In this document: positions 24,606 through 32,588 of the stretch, one piece after another | Numbering within the stretch: position 1 is the stretch's first letter | Layout of the letters: each line of letters starts with the position of its first letter | Assembly (NCBI GenBank): GCA_903845935.1 | Contig: CAIMZI010000033.1 | Coordinates: forward strand, 1 to 32,588 | Source: an uncultured beta proteobacterium | Lineage (GTDB): Bacteria > Pseudomonadota > Gammaproteobacteria > Burkholderiales > Burkholderiaceae_C | Reading direction: 5' to 3' | DNA length: 32,588 nt | Program-made: the position numbers and the translations under genes | The notes under the pieces: model-generated | Databases searched by the model: none | What the model was told of the DNA's origin: nothing | Seen by the model: the letters and a program-made list of their open reading frames with translations, nothing else

Positions 24606-24659
24606 GGACTGTCTCCTGCTGTGGCGCTCCTTGAATCGCTCAAGGGCGCTGTTAAAAGT

Positions 24660-24677
24660 CAGTCATCATACAACTAG
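24660..24677. promoter_or_regulatory. Candidate GntR-regulator operator upstream of gudD
   Basis: The sequence CAGTCATCATACAACTAG matches the site at 25497-25514 in 14 of 18 positions, including an uninterrupted CATACAAC. It overlaps the stop codon of the regulator gene and is 55 bp before the gudD start, a suitable place for an operator. Confidence 0.5.
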
Positions 24678-25450
24678 ATGGCTTCGGCTTGGGACTTTTT
24701 CAGCCGGTCCTTGCTATTCGAGAGGTGGGTGCGCATGGCGGCGCGGGCGGCATCGCTGTCCTGGTTGCGGATGGCGCTGAAGATGCTTTCATGTTCGCCG
24801 TGCACGCGCTTCAGATAGGCAAGCCGACCCTCGGGTGCGCTGCTGGGCGTGTTCACTCTGGCGCGCGGAATGATCATGGTGCCCAGGTAATTCATCAGGT
24901 CGGCAAAGTGGCGGTTGCCGGTGGCGCGGGCCACCTCCATGTGGAACTGGAAGTCCGAAGGCAGGGCGTCGGAGTTGTCTTCGACCGCGGCGGCAAAGGC
25001 ATCCAGCATGTCCTGCATAGACTGCAGGTTTTGTTCGGTGCGGCGCTGCGCGGCCAGGCCCGCGGCCTCGGTTTCCAGGCTGATGCGCAGCTCCAGCAGG
25101 GCTATGACATCGGCCACCGTGGCGAAATCGACGTCGGTAATCTTGAAGTTCCCGCTGTCCTGCGCAGGCGCCAACGCAAAGGTGCCCACGCCATGGCGCG
25201 TCTCCACCAGGCGATTCGCCTGCAACCTGGAAATGGCCTCGCGCACCACGGTGCGGCTGACATCAAAGCGGGCCACGATCTCGGATTCGGTGGGCAACTT
25301 ATCGCCGGGTTTGATCGCACCGTCGCGGATGCTGGTGGCAAGGCTTTCCATGACTTCATTGACCAGGCCACGGGCGCGGCGCGGGCGCGCCATCGACGGA
25401 TCGACCGGCGCACCGTTCGACATCGAACTAGGGGTTTGTACTAGGTCCAT
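24674..25450 (-). CDS. FadR-subfamily GntR transcriptional regulator
   Basis: The 258-residue product has an N-terminal winged helix-turn-helix of the GntR type (about 28-95; IKPGDKLPTESEIVARFDVSR, VVREAISRLQANRLVETR, GVGTF) and a C-terminal FCD ligand domain (about 115-250). The FCD domain shows the usual metal-binding residues as D.....H (FQFHMEVA) and later His positions (VHGEHESIF, MRTHLSNS). ATG at 25450 is preceded by AAGGAC. Regulators of this subfamily usually repress sugar-acid genes and release DNA on binding a pathway intermediate. Its position between gudD and udh, divergent from the latter, and a pair of matching sites in both promoters, point to control of this uronate/aldarate locus. 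The effector is not known from sequence. Confidence 0.92.
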   Translation of the reverse strand: MDLVQTPSSMSNGAPVDPSMARPRRARGLVNEVMESLATSIRDGAIKPGDKLPTESEIVARFDVSRTVVREAISRLQANRLVETRHGVGTFALAPAQDSGNFKITDVDFATVADVIALLELRISLETEAAGLAAQRRTEQNLQSMQDMLDAFAAAVEDNSDALPSDFQFHMEVARATGNRHFADLMNYLGTMIIPRARVNTPSSAPEGRLAYLKRVHGEHESIFSAIRNQDSDAARAAMRTHLSNSKDRLKKSQAEAI

Positions 25451-25496
25451 TGAAAAGTCCTTGACTTGGCTGCTGCGGTTCTCGACACTAACACAT

Positions 25497-25514
25497 CAGA
25501 CAACATACAACAGG
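25497..25514. promoter_or_regulatory. Candidate GntR-regulator operator in the regulator/udh divergent promoter
   Basis: The sequence CAGACAACATACAACAGG shares 14 of 18 positions with the site before gudD. It lies in the 80-bp gap between the regulator start (25450) and the udh start (25531), so one site could control both directions and give autoregulation. A possible udh promoter is TTGACT (25461-25466) with a weak -10 GACACT (25484-25489), which would put the transcription start at the operator. Confidence 0.5.
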
Positions 25515-25530
25515 CAAGATTTTTGAGCAT

Positions 25531-26352
25531 ATGACCACCAAAGTACACCACACTTTGCTCCTGACCGGTGCGGCCGGCGGCGTTGGAACCGCATTGCGTG
25601 AGCGCCTCAAGGCCAATTGCACGGTCTTGCGCCTGTCCGATCGCGTGGATTTCGGTCCGGCACTGGACGGTGAGGAAATGGCGCTGGCTGATTTATCGGA
25701 TGCCTCCGCCGTGTCCAACGCAGTGCAGGGTTGCCAGGCCATTGTTCATCTGGGCGGCGTCTCCACCGAAGGGGCTTTCGATCCGATTTTGCAGGGCAAT
25801 ATCGTTGGCGTCTACAACCTGTATGAGGCGGCGCGTATCCATGGCGTGAAGCGCGTGGTTTTTGCCAGCTCCAATCACGTGACCGGTTTCTACCGCCAGT
25901 GCGAGACCATCACGCCGGCGCATCCGCCGCGCCCCGACAGTCTGTATGGCGTGAGCAAGGCCTTCGGTGAAGATCTGTCGCGCATGTATTTTGATCGCTA
26001 CGGCATAGAGACCGCCTGCGTGCGCATTGGCTCCGCCTTTGCCGAGCCGCGCGACCGTCGCATGCTGGCTAGCTGGCTGAGCTTTGACGATCTGCACCGC
26101 CTGATCACCGCCTGTCTGACCACGCCGGTGCTGGGCCACAGCATCATCTTCGGCATGTCTGACAACGCCGTGTCCTGGTACGACAACGCCAGCGTGCGCC
26201 ATGTGGGCTATGTGCCGCAGGACAGCTCAGACGGTTTTCGTGAAGCGATTTACGCGCGTACACCCGAGCCGGATGCGAGCGACCCTACGGTGCAATACCA
26301 GGGCGGCACGTTTCTGATGGCCGGCATTCCCATGACCGCGCACCGCAAATAG
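25531..26352 (+). CDS. udh: Uronate dehydrogenase
   Basis: The 273-residue short-chain (extended SDR) enzyme has an NAD-binding GAAGGVG (13-19), an acidic residue after beta-2 (SDRVD) favouring NAD, S113/S114 in FASSNH and the catalytic pair Y139-K143 in YGVSK. It oxidises D-galacturonate or D-glucuronate at C1 with NAD+ to the corresponding 1,5-lactone, the first step of the oxidative uronate pathway. Residue pattern and length agree with the characterised Udh proteins of Pseudomonas and Agrobacterium (about 265-275). It is the first gene of the plus-strand operon, and the lactonase gene starts four bases after its stop. A general nucleoside-diphosphate-sugar epimerase is the alternative annotation, but context argues for Udh. 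Confidence 0.93.
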   Translation: MTTKVHHTLLLTGAAGGVGTALRERLKANCTVLRLSDRVDFGPALDGEEMALADLSDASAVSNAVQGCQAIVHLGGVSTEGAFDPILQGNIVGVYNLYEAARIHGVKRVVFASSNHVTGFYRQCETITPAHPPRPDSLYGVSKAFGEDLSRMYFDRYGIETACVRIGSAFAEPRDRRMLASWLSFDDLHRLITACLTTPVLGHSIIFGMSDNAVSWYDNASVRHVGYVPQDSSDGFREAIYARTPEPDASDPTVQYQGGTFLMAGIPMTAHRK

Positions 26353-26356
26353 GCCC

Positions 26357-27259
26357 ATGTCTGCTGCGACTCTCCTCAGTGCCGAACTGCTGCTTGGCGC
26401 ACGCAACAGTACCGGCGAAAGCCCGGTCTGGCACGCGGGTGAACAGGCGCTCTACTGGGTGGACATACCCGAAAAGACGCTGCACCGCTACCAGTCGCAA
26501 ACCGGTAGGCACCACCGCTGGTTGGCCCCCGAGATGCTGGCCTGCATGGTGCGCGGCGCGGCTGGTCAATGGATCGCAGGCACCGAGAGCGGCATGTTTG
26601 CGCTGGATACCAGCAGCGACGAATCGCTGGGTTTTGTGCGCCTTGCCACGGTGAACCACGCCATGACCGGCATGCGCTTCAACGACGGCCGCTGCGACCG
26701 CCAGGGCCGCTTTCTGGCCGGCACCATGTTGATGGACATGGCAGCGGCGAAAGCCGTCGGCAACATTTACCAGTTGCAGCAGGGTGGCGCCTTGCGCGAA
26801 CTGTTGAGCGGCTTCACCACACCCAACGGCATGGCTTTTAGCCCCGATGGACGCACGATGTACTTGTCGGACTCGCATCCCTCGGTCCGCAAGGTCTGGG
26901 CCTATGACTATGACTGCGCGGTGGGAGTTCCTTCCAATCCACGCGACTTTATAGATATGAGCGGTTTTGCCGGCAGGCCCGACGGTGCCGCCATGGATAC
27001 CGATGGCTGCTACTGGATTTGTGGCAACGATGCGGGTCTGGTGCACCGCTACACGCCACAAGGCGTACTGGATATGTCGATCCAACTGCCGGTAGCCAAG
27101 CCCGCCATGTGCGCCTTTGGCGGAGCCGATTTGCGTACCCTGTTCGTCACCTCCATCCGTCCTGCGGGCAGCTTGCCGCAAGCGCTTGACGGTGGCCTGT
27201 TTGCCATCCATTTGCCGTGCGTTCAGGGCCTGCCAGAGCCGGTCTGCGCCACATATTAG
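26357..27259 (+). CDS. SMP-30/gluconolactonase-family aldarolactonase
   Basis: The 300-residue six-bladed beta-propeller protein has the divalent-metal ligands of SMP-30/gluconolactonases: Glu in GESPVW (about 21), Asn in RFND (about 109), Asn in TPNGMAFSPDG (about 157) and Asp in RPDGAAMD (about 208). No signal peptide is visible, so it is cytoplasmic. Immediately after udh, it should hydrolyse the galactaro- or glucaro-1,5-lactone to galactarate or glucarate, the role described for the UxuL-type lactonases. Gluconolactone or another sugar lactone is possible biochemically, but the operon points to aldarolactones. Calls such as regucalcin or L-arabinonolactonase would be family-level names only. 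Confidence 0.88.
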   Translation: MSAATLLSAELLLGARNSTGESPVWHAGEQALYWVDIPEKTLHRYQSQTGRHHRWLAPEMLACMVRGAAGQWIAGTESGMFALDTSSDESLGFVRLATVNHAMTGMRFNDGRCDRQGRFLAGTMLMDMAAAKAVGNIYQLQQGGALRELLSGFTTPNGMAFSPDGRTMYLSDSHPSVRKVWAYDYDCAVGVPSNPRDFIDMSGFAGRPDGAAMDTDGCYWICGNDAGLVHRYTPQGVLDMSIQLPVAKPAMCAFGGADLRTLFVTSIRPAGSLPQALDGGLFAIHLPCVQGLPEPVCATY

Positions 27260-27267
27260 TTTTTTAG

Positions 27268-28299
<1,032 letters not shown>

Positions 28300-28304
28300 G
28301 TTTT

Positions 28305-28799
28305 ATGAACCCCCTAACCCGACTGAACCGTATCCTGTCGCGCTGGACCTTGTACCTGGCTTGCCTATGCCTGGCCGGCCTTCTGAGCGTGGTCATCTAT
28401 GGCGTGGTGATGCGCTACGTGTTTAACGATGCACCCTCCTATGTGGAACAGGTGGCCCTGCTGCTGGTGGTGTCGGTGGCCATGTTCGGCGCCTCCGCTG
28501 GTGTGCGGGATGCCGGTCACATCGGGCTGGATTCGTTGGTCAAGGTGCTGCCTGCAAAGGTGCAATTCTGGTGCAAGTTGCTGGTCAACCTGCTGGTGAT
28601 CGGCTTTGCCCTGGCCCTGCTGGCCGGTGGCACGCTGATGGCCATCTCCACCTATGCCAGCACCATCCCCACCTTGGGTCTGTCCGAGGCGTTTCGCTAC
28701 CTTCCGGTGCTGATGTCGGGCGTGCTCATCATTCTCTTTTCCATTGAACATTTGCTGGCTCAGTTCTCCGGCACAAAGGTAGTCCCCTCATGGCACTGA
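28305..28799 (+). CDS. TRAP transporter small membrane subunit (DctQ family)
   Basis: The 164-residue integral membrane protein has four hydrophobic segments (about 15-38, 48-66, 88-110 and 128-150). The DctQ-type sequence VVMRYVFNDAPSYVEQVALLLVV is characteristic: Arg, Tyr and Phe at the end of helix 1, then the conserved Glu before helix 2. It binds the large subunit to form the translocating complex. ATG 28305 follows the dctP stop by five bases. Earlier in-frame starts lie inside dctP and are shadows. The stop overlaps the dctM start by ten bases, so translation is coupled. Confidence 0.92.
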   Translation: MNPLTRLNRILSRWTLYLACLCLAGLLSVVIYGVVMRYVFNDAPSYVEQVALLLVVSVAMFGASAGVRDAGHIGLDSLVKVLPAKVQFWCKLLVNLLVIGFALALLAGGTLMAISTYASTIPTLGLSEAFRYLPVLMSGVLIILFSIEHLLAQFSGTKVVPSWH

Positions 28800-30142
28800 C
28801 CGTACTCTGTCTGGGCTTTGTTGCCTTTTTGCTGCTGGGCGTGCCCGTAGCATTTTCGATCGGCCTGGCCTGCCTGGCCACCTTTGCCGTGGAAGGCCTG
28901 CCGTTTGAGACCGCCATTCAGATGATGGTCTCTGGCATGAATGTATTTTCCTTTCTGGCCATCCCGTTCTTCATCTTCTCGGGTGAGTTGATGCTGCACG
29001 GCGGCATTGCCGACAAGATTGTGGACTTTGCCCGCAGCCTGGTCGGTCACTGGCGCGGCGGTCTGGGGCTGGCCAATGTGGTGGCATCGACCCTGTTCGG
29101 CGGCGTCTCCGGCTCGCCGGTCGCAGACACCTCGGCCATGGGCGGCGTGATGATTCCGATCATGAAGCGTGAAGGCTATAGCGCGGCCTATGCGGTCAAT
29201 GTGACCACGCACGCCTCGCTAACGGGTGCGCTGATGCCGACCTCGCACAACATGATCATCTACGCCTTTGCCGCGCAAGCCGCCACCGGCATGATTGACG
29301 GCCATGTCATCAAAGGCGTGTCGATTGGCGACCTGATGTTTGCCGGTCTGATTCCGTGTTTCTGGATCATGGTCTGCATGCTGGCCACGGCCTATTGGCA
29401 GGCCGTGAAGTTCGGCTTCCCGAAGCGCGCCGACGGCTCCACCATGCTGGAAAAATTCCCTGGCTGGTCGGCCGTGTTGCGCACTTTTATTGCCTCCATG
29501 CCGGGGCTGATGGTGGTGGTGATCATCCTGGTCTGCATCATGAAGGGCGTGGCCACGGCGACCGAGGCGGCGGCCATTGCGGTGACTTATTCGCTGCTGC
29601 TCACGGTGTTTATCTACCGCACCATGAACAAGGACAAGCTGCTCAAATCCCTGGCCAAGGCCAGCAAGACCACCGGCGTTATTCTGCTGCTGATCGGCGT
29701 GTCCAATATGCTGCGCTACCAGATGGCCTATCTGGAAATTCCGGATGCGATTGAAGCTGCGCTCTTGTCGGCCACGCAGCAGCCCTGGCTGATGCTGCTC
29801 TACATCAACATCATCCAGATCGTCTTGGGCATCTTCCTGGACATGGCCGCGCACATCCTGATCACCACGCCGCTGTTCCTGCCACTGGCCATCCAGATGG
29901 GCGTTGGCCCGGTGCAGTTTGGCATGATGCTCTTGCTCAACTGCGCGCTGGGCTTGGTCCATCCTCCTGTCGGCTCGGTGCAGTTTGTCGGTTGCGCCAT
30001 AGGCAACATCTCCATCGGCGAGGCCACCAAGACCGCCTGGCCGTATTACATCGCGATCTGCGTGGCCATCACTCTGGTGACCTATGTGCCGGCCTTCTCG
30101 ACTTGGCTGCCCACCCTGATTACCGGACATCTGGTGCTGTGA
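28790..30142 (+). CDS. TRAP transporter large membrane subunit (DctM family)
   Basis: The 450-residue inner-membrane protein has about 12 hydrophobic segments. Family features include [11 protein letters not shown] near the N-terminus, [11 protein letters not shown], the glycine-rich [22 protein letters not shown] (about 102-123), [12 protein letters not shown] and the late [14 protein letters not shown]. It is the ion-coupled translocation channel of the TRAP system and works with the DctP and DctQ proteins encoded just upstream. With them it should import D-glucuronate, D-galacturonate or the corresponding aldarates for the enzymes of this operon. The closely spaced garD gene begins eight bases after its stop, so transport and catabolism are read on one transcript. 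Confidence 0.94.
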   Translation: MALTVLCLGFVAFLLLGVPVAFSIGLACLATFAVEGLPFETAIQMMVSGMNVFSFLAIPFFIFSGELMLHGGIADKIVDFARSLVGHWRGGLGLANVVASTLFGGVSGSPVADTSAMGGVMIPIMKREGYSAAYAVNVTTHASLTGALMPTSHNMIIYAFAAQAATGMIDGHVIKGVSIGDLMFAGLIPCFWIMVCMLATAYWQAVKFGFPKRADGSTMLEKFPGWSAVLRTFIASMPGLMVVVIILVCIMKGVATATEAAAIAVTYSLLLTVFIYRTMNKDKLLKSLAKASKTTGVILLLIGVSNMLRYQMAYLEIPDAIEAALLSATQQPWLMLLYINIIQIVLGIFLDMAAHILITTPLFLPLAIQMGVGPVQFGMMLLLNCALGLVHPPVGSVQFVGCAIGNISIGEATKTAWPYYIAICVAITLVTYVPAFSTWLPTLITGHLVL

Positions 30143-30150
30143 GCGAGCTT

Positions 30151-31689
30151 ATGAAACCACTCACGATACGGATGCACGAAGGCGATAACGTCGCCATCGT
30201 AGCCAATGATGGTGGCCTGCCACCCGGCACGCTGCTGGCCGAGGGCTTACGCCTGCTGGACCGCGTGCCACAAGGTCATAAGGTAGCCTTGTGCGACATA
30301 GCAAAGGATGCAGCCGTGGTCCGCTACAACGTCCCCATCGGCTACGCGATCAAGGACATCCCGGCTGGAGCCTGGGTGCATGAGCGCCTGCTGCACATGC
30401 CGACAGCGCGCAGCCTGGAAGACCTGCCCATGGCCACCAACCAGCCTGCAGCATTGGAGCCGTTGGAGGGCTACACCTTCCAGGGTTACCGCAACGCCGA
30501 CGGTTCGGTCGGCACACGCAACATCCTGGCCATCACCACCACGGTGCAGTGCGTGGCCGGTGTGGTGGAGTTTGCGGTGAAGCGCATCAAGGCCGAACTG
30601 CTGCCGCGCTTCCCCCAGGTGGACGATGTGGTGGGCCTGGAGCATACGTATGGCTGCGGTGTGGCCATTGACGCACCCGACGCCATCATCCCGATCCGCA
30701 CCCTGCGCAACATCAGCCGCAACCCGAATTTCGGTGGCGAGGTGATGGTGGTCAGCCTGGGCTGCGAAAAACTGCAACCCGAGCGCCTCTTGCCCCCCGG
30801 CAGCATTGAACTGAAATCCGGCGAGGCGCTGGACGTGGTCTGCCTGCAGGCCGAAGCGCACGTGGGCTTCATGTCCATGGTCGACTCCATCCTGGCCTCG
30901 GCCGAAACGCATCTGGCGCGCCTCAACGCACGTCGCCGCGAGACCGTTCCGGCCAGCGAACTGCTGGTGGGTGTGCAGTGCGGCGGCAGCGACGCCTTCT
31001 CCGGCGTTACCGCCAATCCGGCGGTGGGCTTTTGCACCGACCTGCTGGTGCGCGCCGGTGCCACTGTGCTGTTCTCCGAGACTACCGAAGTGCGTGACGC
31101 GGTGGACCAAATGACGGCCCGCGCTACCACGCCCGAGGTGGCCCAAGCGATGGCCCGTGAGATGGCCTGGTATGACGCCTACTTGCAGCGGGGTAGTGCC
31201 GACCGCAGCGCCAACACCACGCCCGGCAACAAGGCCGGTGGACTTTCCAACATCGTGGAAAAAGCCATGGGCTCCATCATCAAGTCCGGCACGGTGCCCA
31301 TCAGCGCCGTGCTGTCGCCGGGTGAGAAGGCGAGTACCAAGGGTCTGATTTACGCCGCCACACCCGCCAGCGACTTCATCTGCGGCACGCTGCAACTGGC
31401 CGCCGGCATGAACATGCATGTGTTCACCACCGGGCGTGGCACACCCTATGGCCTGGCCGAGTGCCCGGTCATCAAGGTGGCCACGCGCACCGATCTGGCC
31501 ACGCGCTGGCACGACCTGATGGATATAAACGCCGGCCGCATTGCCGATGGCGACGCCTCGATTGCCGACGTTGGCTGGGAACTGTTCCGCCTGCTGTTGG
31601 CAGTTGCCAGCGGTGAGAAGAAAACCTGGGCCGAGCACTGGAAGCTGCACAACGCGCTGGTGCTGTTCAACCCGGCGCCGATTACCTGA
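30151..31689 (+). CDS. garD: Galactarate dehydratase (UxaA/GarD family)
   Basis: The 512-residue enzyme starts at ATG 30151. It has a small N-terminal SAF-like domain (about 1-85; [21 protein letters not shown]) and the large UxaA/GarD dehydratase part. Motifs seen include [72 protein letters not shown] and [10 protein letters not shown]. Length agrees with E. coli GarD (523). It removes water from galactarate (mucate) to give 5-keto-4-deoxy-D-glucarate, the same product as GudD makes from glucarate. Altronate dehydratase (UxaA) is a relative, but the surrounding garL, garR and udh genes fix this one as galactarate-specific. A weak GAGCGAG is the ribosome-binding site. Confidence 0.94.
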   Translation: MKPLTIRMHEGDNVAIVANDGGLPPGTLLAEGLRLLDRVPQGHKVALCDIAKDAAVVRYNVPIGYAIKDIPAGAWVHERLLHMPTARSLEDLPMATNQPAALEPLEGYTFQGYRNADGSVGTRNILAITTTVQCVAGVVEFAVKRIKAELLPRFPQVDDVVGLEHTYGCGVAIDAPDAIIPIRTLRNISRNPNFGGEVMVVSLGCEKLQPERLLPPGSIELKSGEALDVVCLQAEAHVGFMSMVDSILASAETHLARLNARRRETVPASELLVGVQCGGSDAFSGVTANPAVGFCTDLLVRAGATVLFSETTEVRDAVDQMTARATTPEVAQAMAREMAWYDAYLQRGSADRSANTTPGNKAGGLSNIVEKAMGSIIKSGTVPISAVLSPGEKASTKGLIYAATPASDFICGTLQLAAGMNMHVFTTGRGTPYGLAECPVIKVATRTDLATRWHDLMDINAGRIADGDASIADVGWELFRLLLAVASGEKKTWAEHWKLHNALVLFNPAPIT

Positions 31690-31714
31690 ATCCCATTACA
31701 TAAACGAACATTCC

Positions 31715-32497
31715 ATGACACAACCCATTCCCTACCAGGCCTTTCCCAATACCTTCAAGCAGGCCCTGCTCGCAGGCCAACCGCTGATCGGTTGCTGGTG
31801 CTCGCTGGCCAGCCCGATTGCCACCGAAGTGCTGGGCGTGGCCGGCTTCGACTGGATCCTGCTGGACGGTGAACACTCGCCCAATGACGTGATCAGCTTT
31901 GTGCCGCAACTGATGGCGCTCAAGGACAGCAGCAGTGCTCCGGTGGTTCGCCCCACCAGCAACAACGCGGTGGAAATCAAGCGCCTGCTGGATGCCGGTT
32001 TCTACAATTTTCTGATCCCCATGGTGCACAGCGCCGAAGACGCCGCCGCCGCCGTTTCCGCCACCCGCTATCCGCCAGAAGGCATACGCGGTGTGTCGGT
32101 TTCCCAGCGCAGCAACCGCTACGGCACCGTGCCCAATTACTTTCAGGAAATCAACCGCCACATCACCATGGCCGTGCAGATCGAAAGCCCGCAGGGCGTG
32201 GCTGCTGCCGACGCGATTGCAGCCGTCCCCGGCGTGGACTGCATCTTTGTCGGCCCATCTGATCTGGCTGCCACCTACAGCCATCTGGGCAATGCCGCGC
32301 ACCCGGAGGTGCAGACCGCAATCGCCCATATCTTTGCGGCCTGCAAGCGAGCCGGCATTGCCAGCGGCATCCTCGCGCCGTTGGAAGCCGACGCACGCCG
32401 CTACATGGAAATGGGCGCCACCCTGGTGGCCGTGGGCAGTGACCTCGGCGTGTTCCGCAGCGCGACACAGGCGCTCAAAGACCGTTACACAGCATAA
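31715..32497 (+). CDS. garL: 5-keto-4-deoxy-D-glucarate aldolase
   Basis: The 260-residue class II (HpcH/HpaI) aldolase splits 5-keto-4-deoxy-D-glucarate into pyruvate and tartronate semialdehyde. Active-site residues at constant +4 offset to E. coli GarL (256 residues) are H54 in DGEHSPND, R79 in VVRPTSN, and the Mg ligands E157 in QIESPQG and D183 in GPSDLAATY. The ATG at 31715 is 25 bases after the garD stop; longer upstream frames fall inside garD. The presence of this aldolase shows that carbon flows through the tartronate-semialdehyde route and not through KdgD/2-oxoglutarate. Confidence 0.95.
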   Translation: MTQPIPYQAFPNTFKQALLAGQPLIGCWCSLASPIATEVLGVAGFDWILLDGEHSPNDVISFVPQLMALKDSSSAPVVRPTSNNAVEIKRLLDAGFYNFLIPMVHSAEDAAAAVSATRYPPEGIRGVSVSQRSNRYGTVPNYFQEINRHITMAVQIESPQGVAAADAIAAVPGVDCIFVGPSDLAATYSHLGNAAHPEVQTAIAHIFAACKRAGIASGILAPLEADARRYMEMGATLVAVGSDLGVFRSATQALKDRYTA

Positions 32498-32523
32498 CTA
32501 TTTAACTTTTGGATTTATCAAGC

Positions 32524-32588
32524 ATGAGTACCATTGGATTTATCGGCCTGGGCATCATGGGCGCGCCCATGGCCGGACACCTGATCGC
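32524..32588 (+). CDS. garR: Tartronate semialdehyde reductase, N-terminal fragment cut by the window edge
   Basis: Only the first 21 codons are in the window: MSTIGFIGLGIMGAPMAGHL. This is the dinucleotide-binding start of the 3-hydroxyisobutyrate dehydrogenase family (GLGxMGxPM). After garL it should be 2-hydroxy-3-oxopropionate reductase, which turns tartronate semialdehyde into D-glycerate with NAD(P)H; the glycerate kinase at 21879-23222 then uses the product. Identity within the family rests on context. Confidence 0.85.
   Translation, partial: MSTIGFIGLGIMGAPMAGHLI

Noticed and set aside
30247..31650. Reverse-strand open frame of about 467 codons inside garD
   Set aside because: GarD has the expected length and motifs on the plus strand; the antisense frame is a by-product of third-position GC.
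32509..32544. Eleven-base direct repeat TTGGATTTATC at 32509 and 32534 around the garR start
   Set aside because: The second copy encodes the conserved start of the dinucleotide-binding fold, and the first could be chance; no regulator pattern supports a function.

Overview
The window looks like a chromosomal segment of a Gram-negative betaproteobacterium, most likely Burkholderiales/Comamonadaceae (Rhodoferax/Polaromonas-like). The basis is high GC, dense Sco/multicopper-oxidase, HflKC, DUF1800/DUF1501 and TRAP-transporter genes, and the style of the proteins. This placement is an inference from gene content, not from a marker gene. No rRNA, tRNA, insertion sequence, prophage or CRISPR array was seen.

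Left part (1-8000). A secreted beta-helix repeat protein runs off the left edge on the minus strand; its 77-residue repeats are encoded by 231-bp DNA repeats. Upstream of it is a minus-strand operon for a multicopper oxidase, a Sco-type copper chaperone and a small c-type cytochrome, closed by a hairpin. Divergent from this operon is a 1118-residue hybrid sensor kinase (Cache-PAS-PAS-HisKA-HATPase-REC-Hpt). The intergenic region between them holds a perfect 9-bp inverted repeat.

Middle part (8001-21830). On the minus strand, in transcription order, are an ABC importer made of a fused double permease and an ATPase with a C-terminal accessory domain, a DUF1800 lipoprotein, a DUF1501 exported protein and a transglutaminase-like protein. 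The transporter start is preceded by a good match to a Pho box with a correctly spaced -10 element. On the plus strand, divergent from it, are uppP, an hflK-hflC pair outside its usual neighbourhood, a TerC-family protein with an extra membrane-anchored C-terminal domain, and two tandem paralogous Crp/Fnr-like regulators. A rhomboid protease gene on the minus strand overlaps the second regulator tail-to-tail by 140 bp.

Right part (21879-32588). This is a complete oxidative uronate/aldarate catabolic locus. Udh oxidises D-glucuronate or D-galacturonate to the aldaro-lactone, and an SMP-30 family lactonase opens it. GudD and GarD dehydrate glucarate and galactarate to 5-keto-4-deoxyglucarate, and GarL splits this to pyruvate and tartronate semialdehyde. 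GarR (cut by the right edge) reduces the semialdehyde to glycerate, and a type-2 glycerate kinase makes 2-phosphoglycerate. A DctPQM TRAP transporter supplies the substrate and a FadR-type GntR protein is the probable local regulator. Two closely matching 18-bp elements, one before gudD and one in the regulator/udh divergent promoter, are its probable operators.
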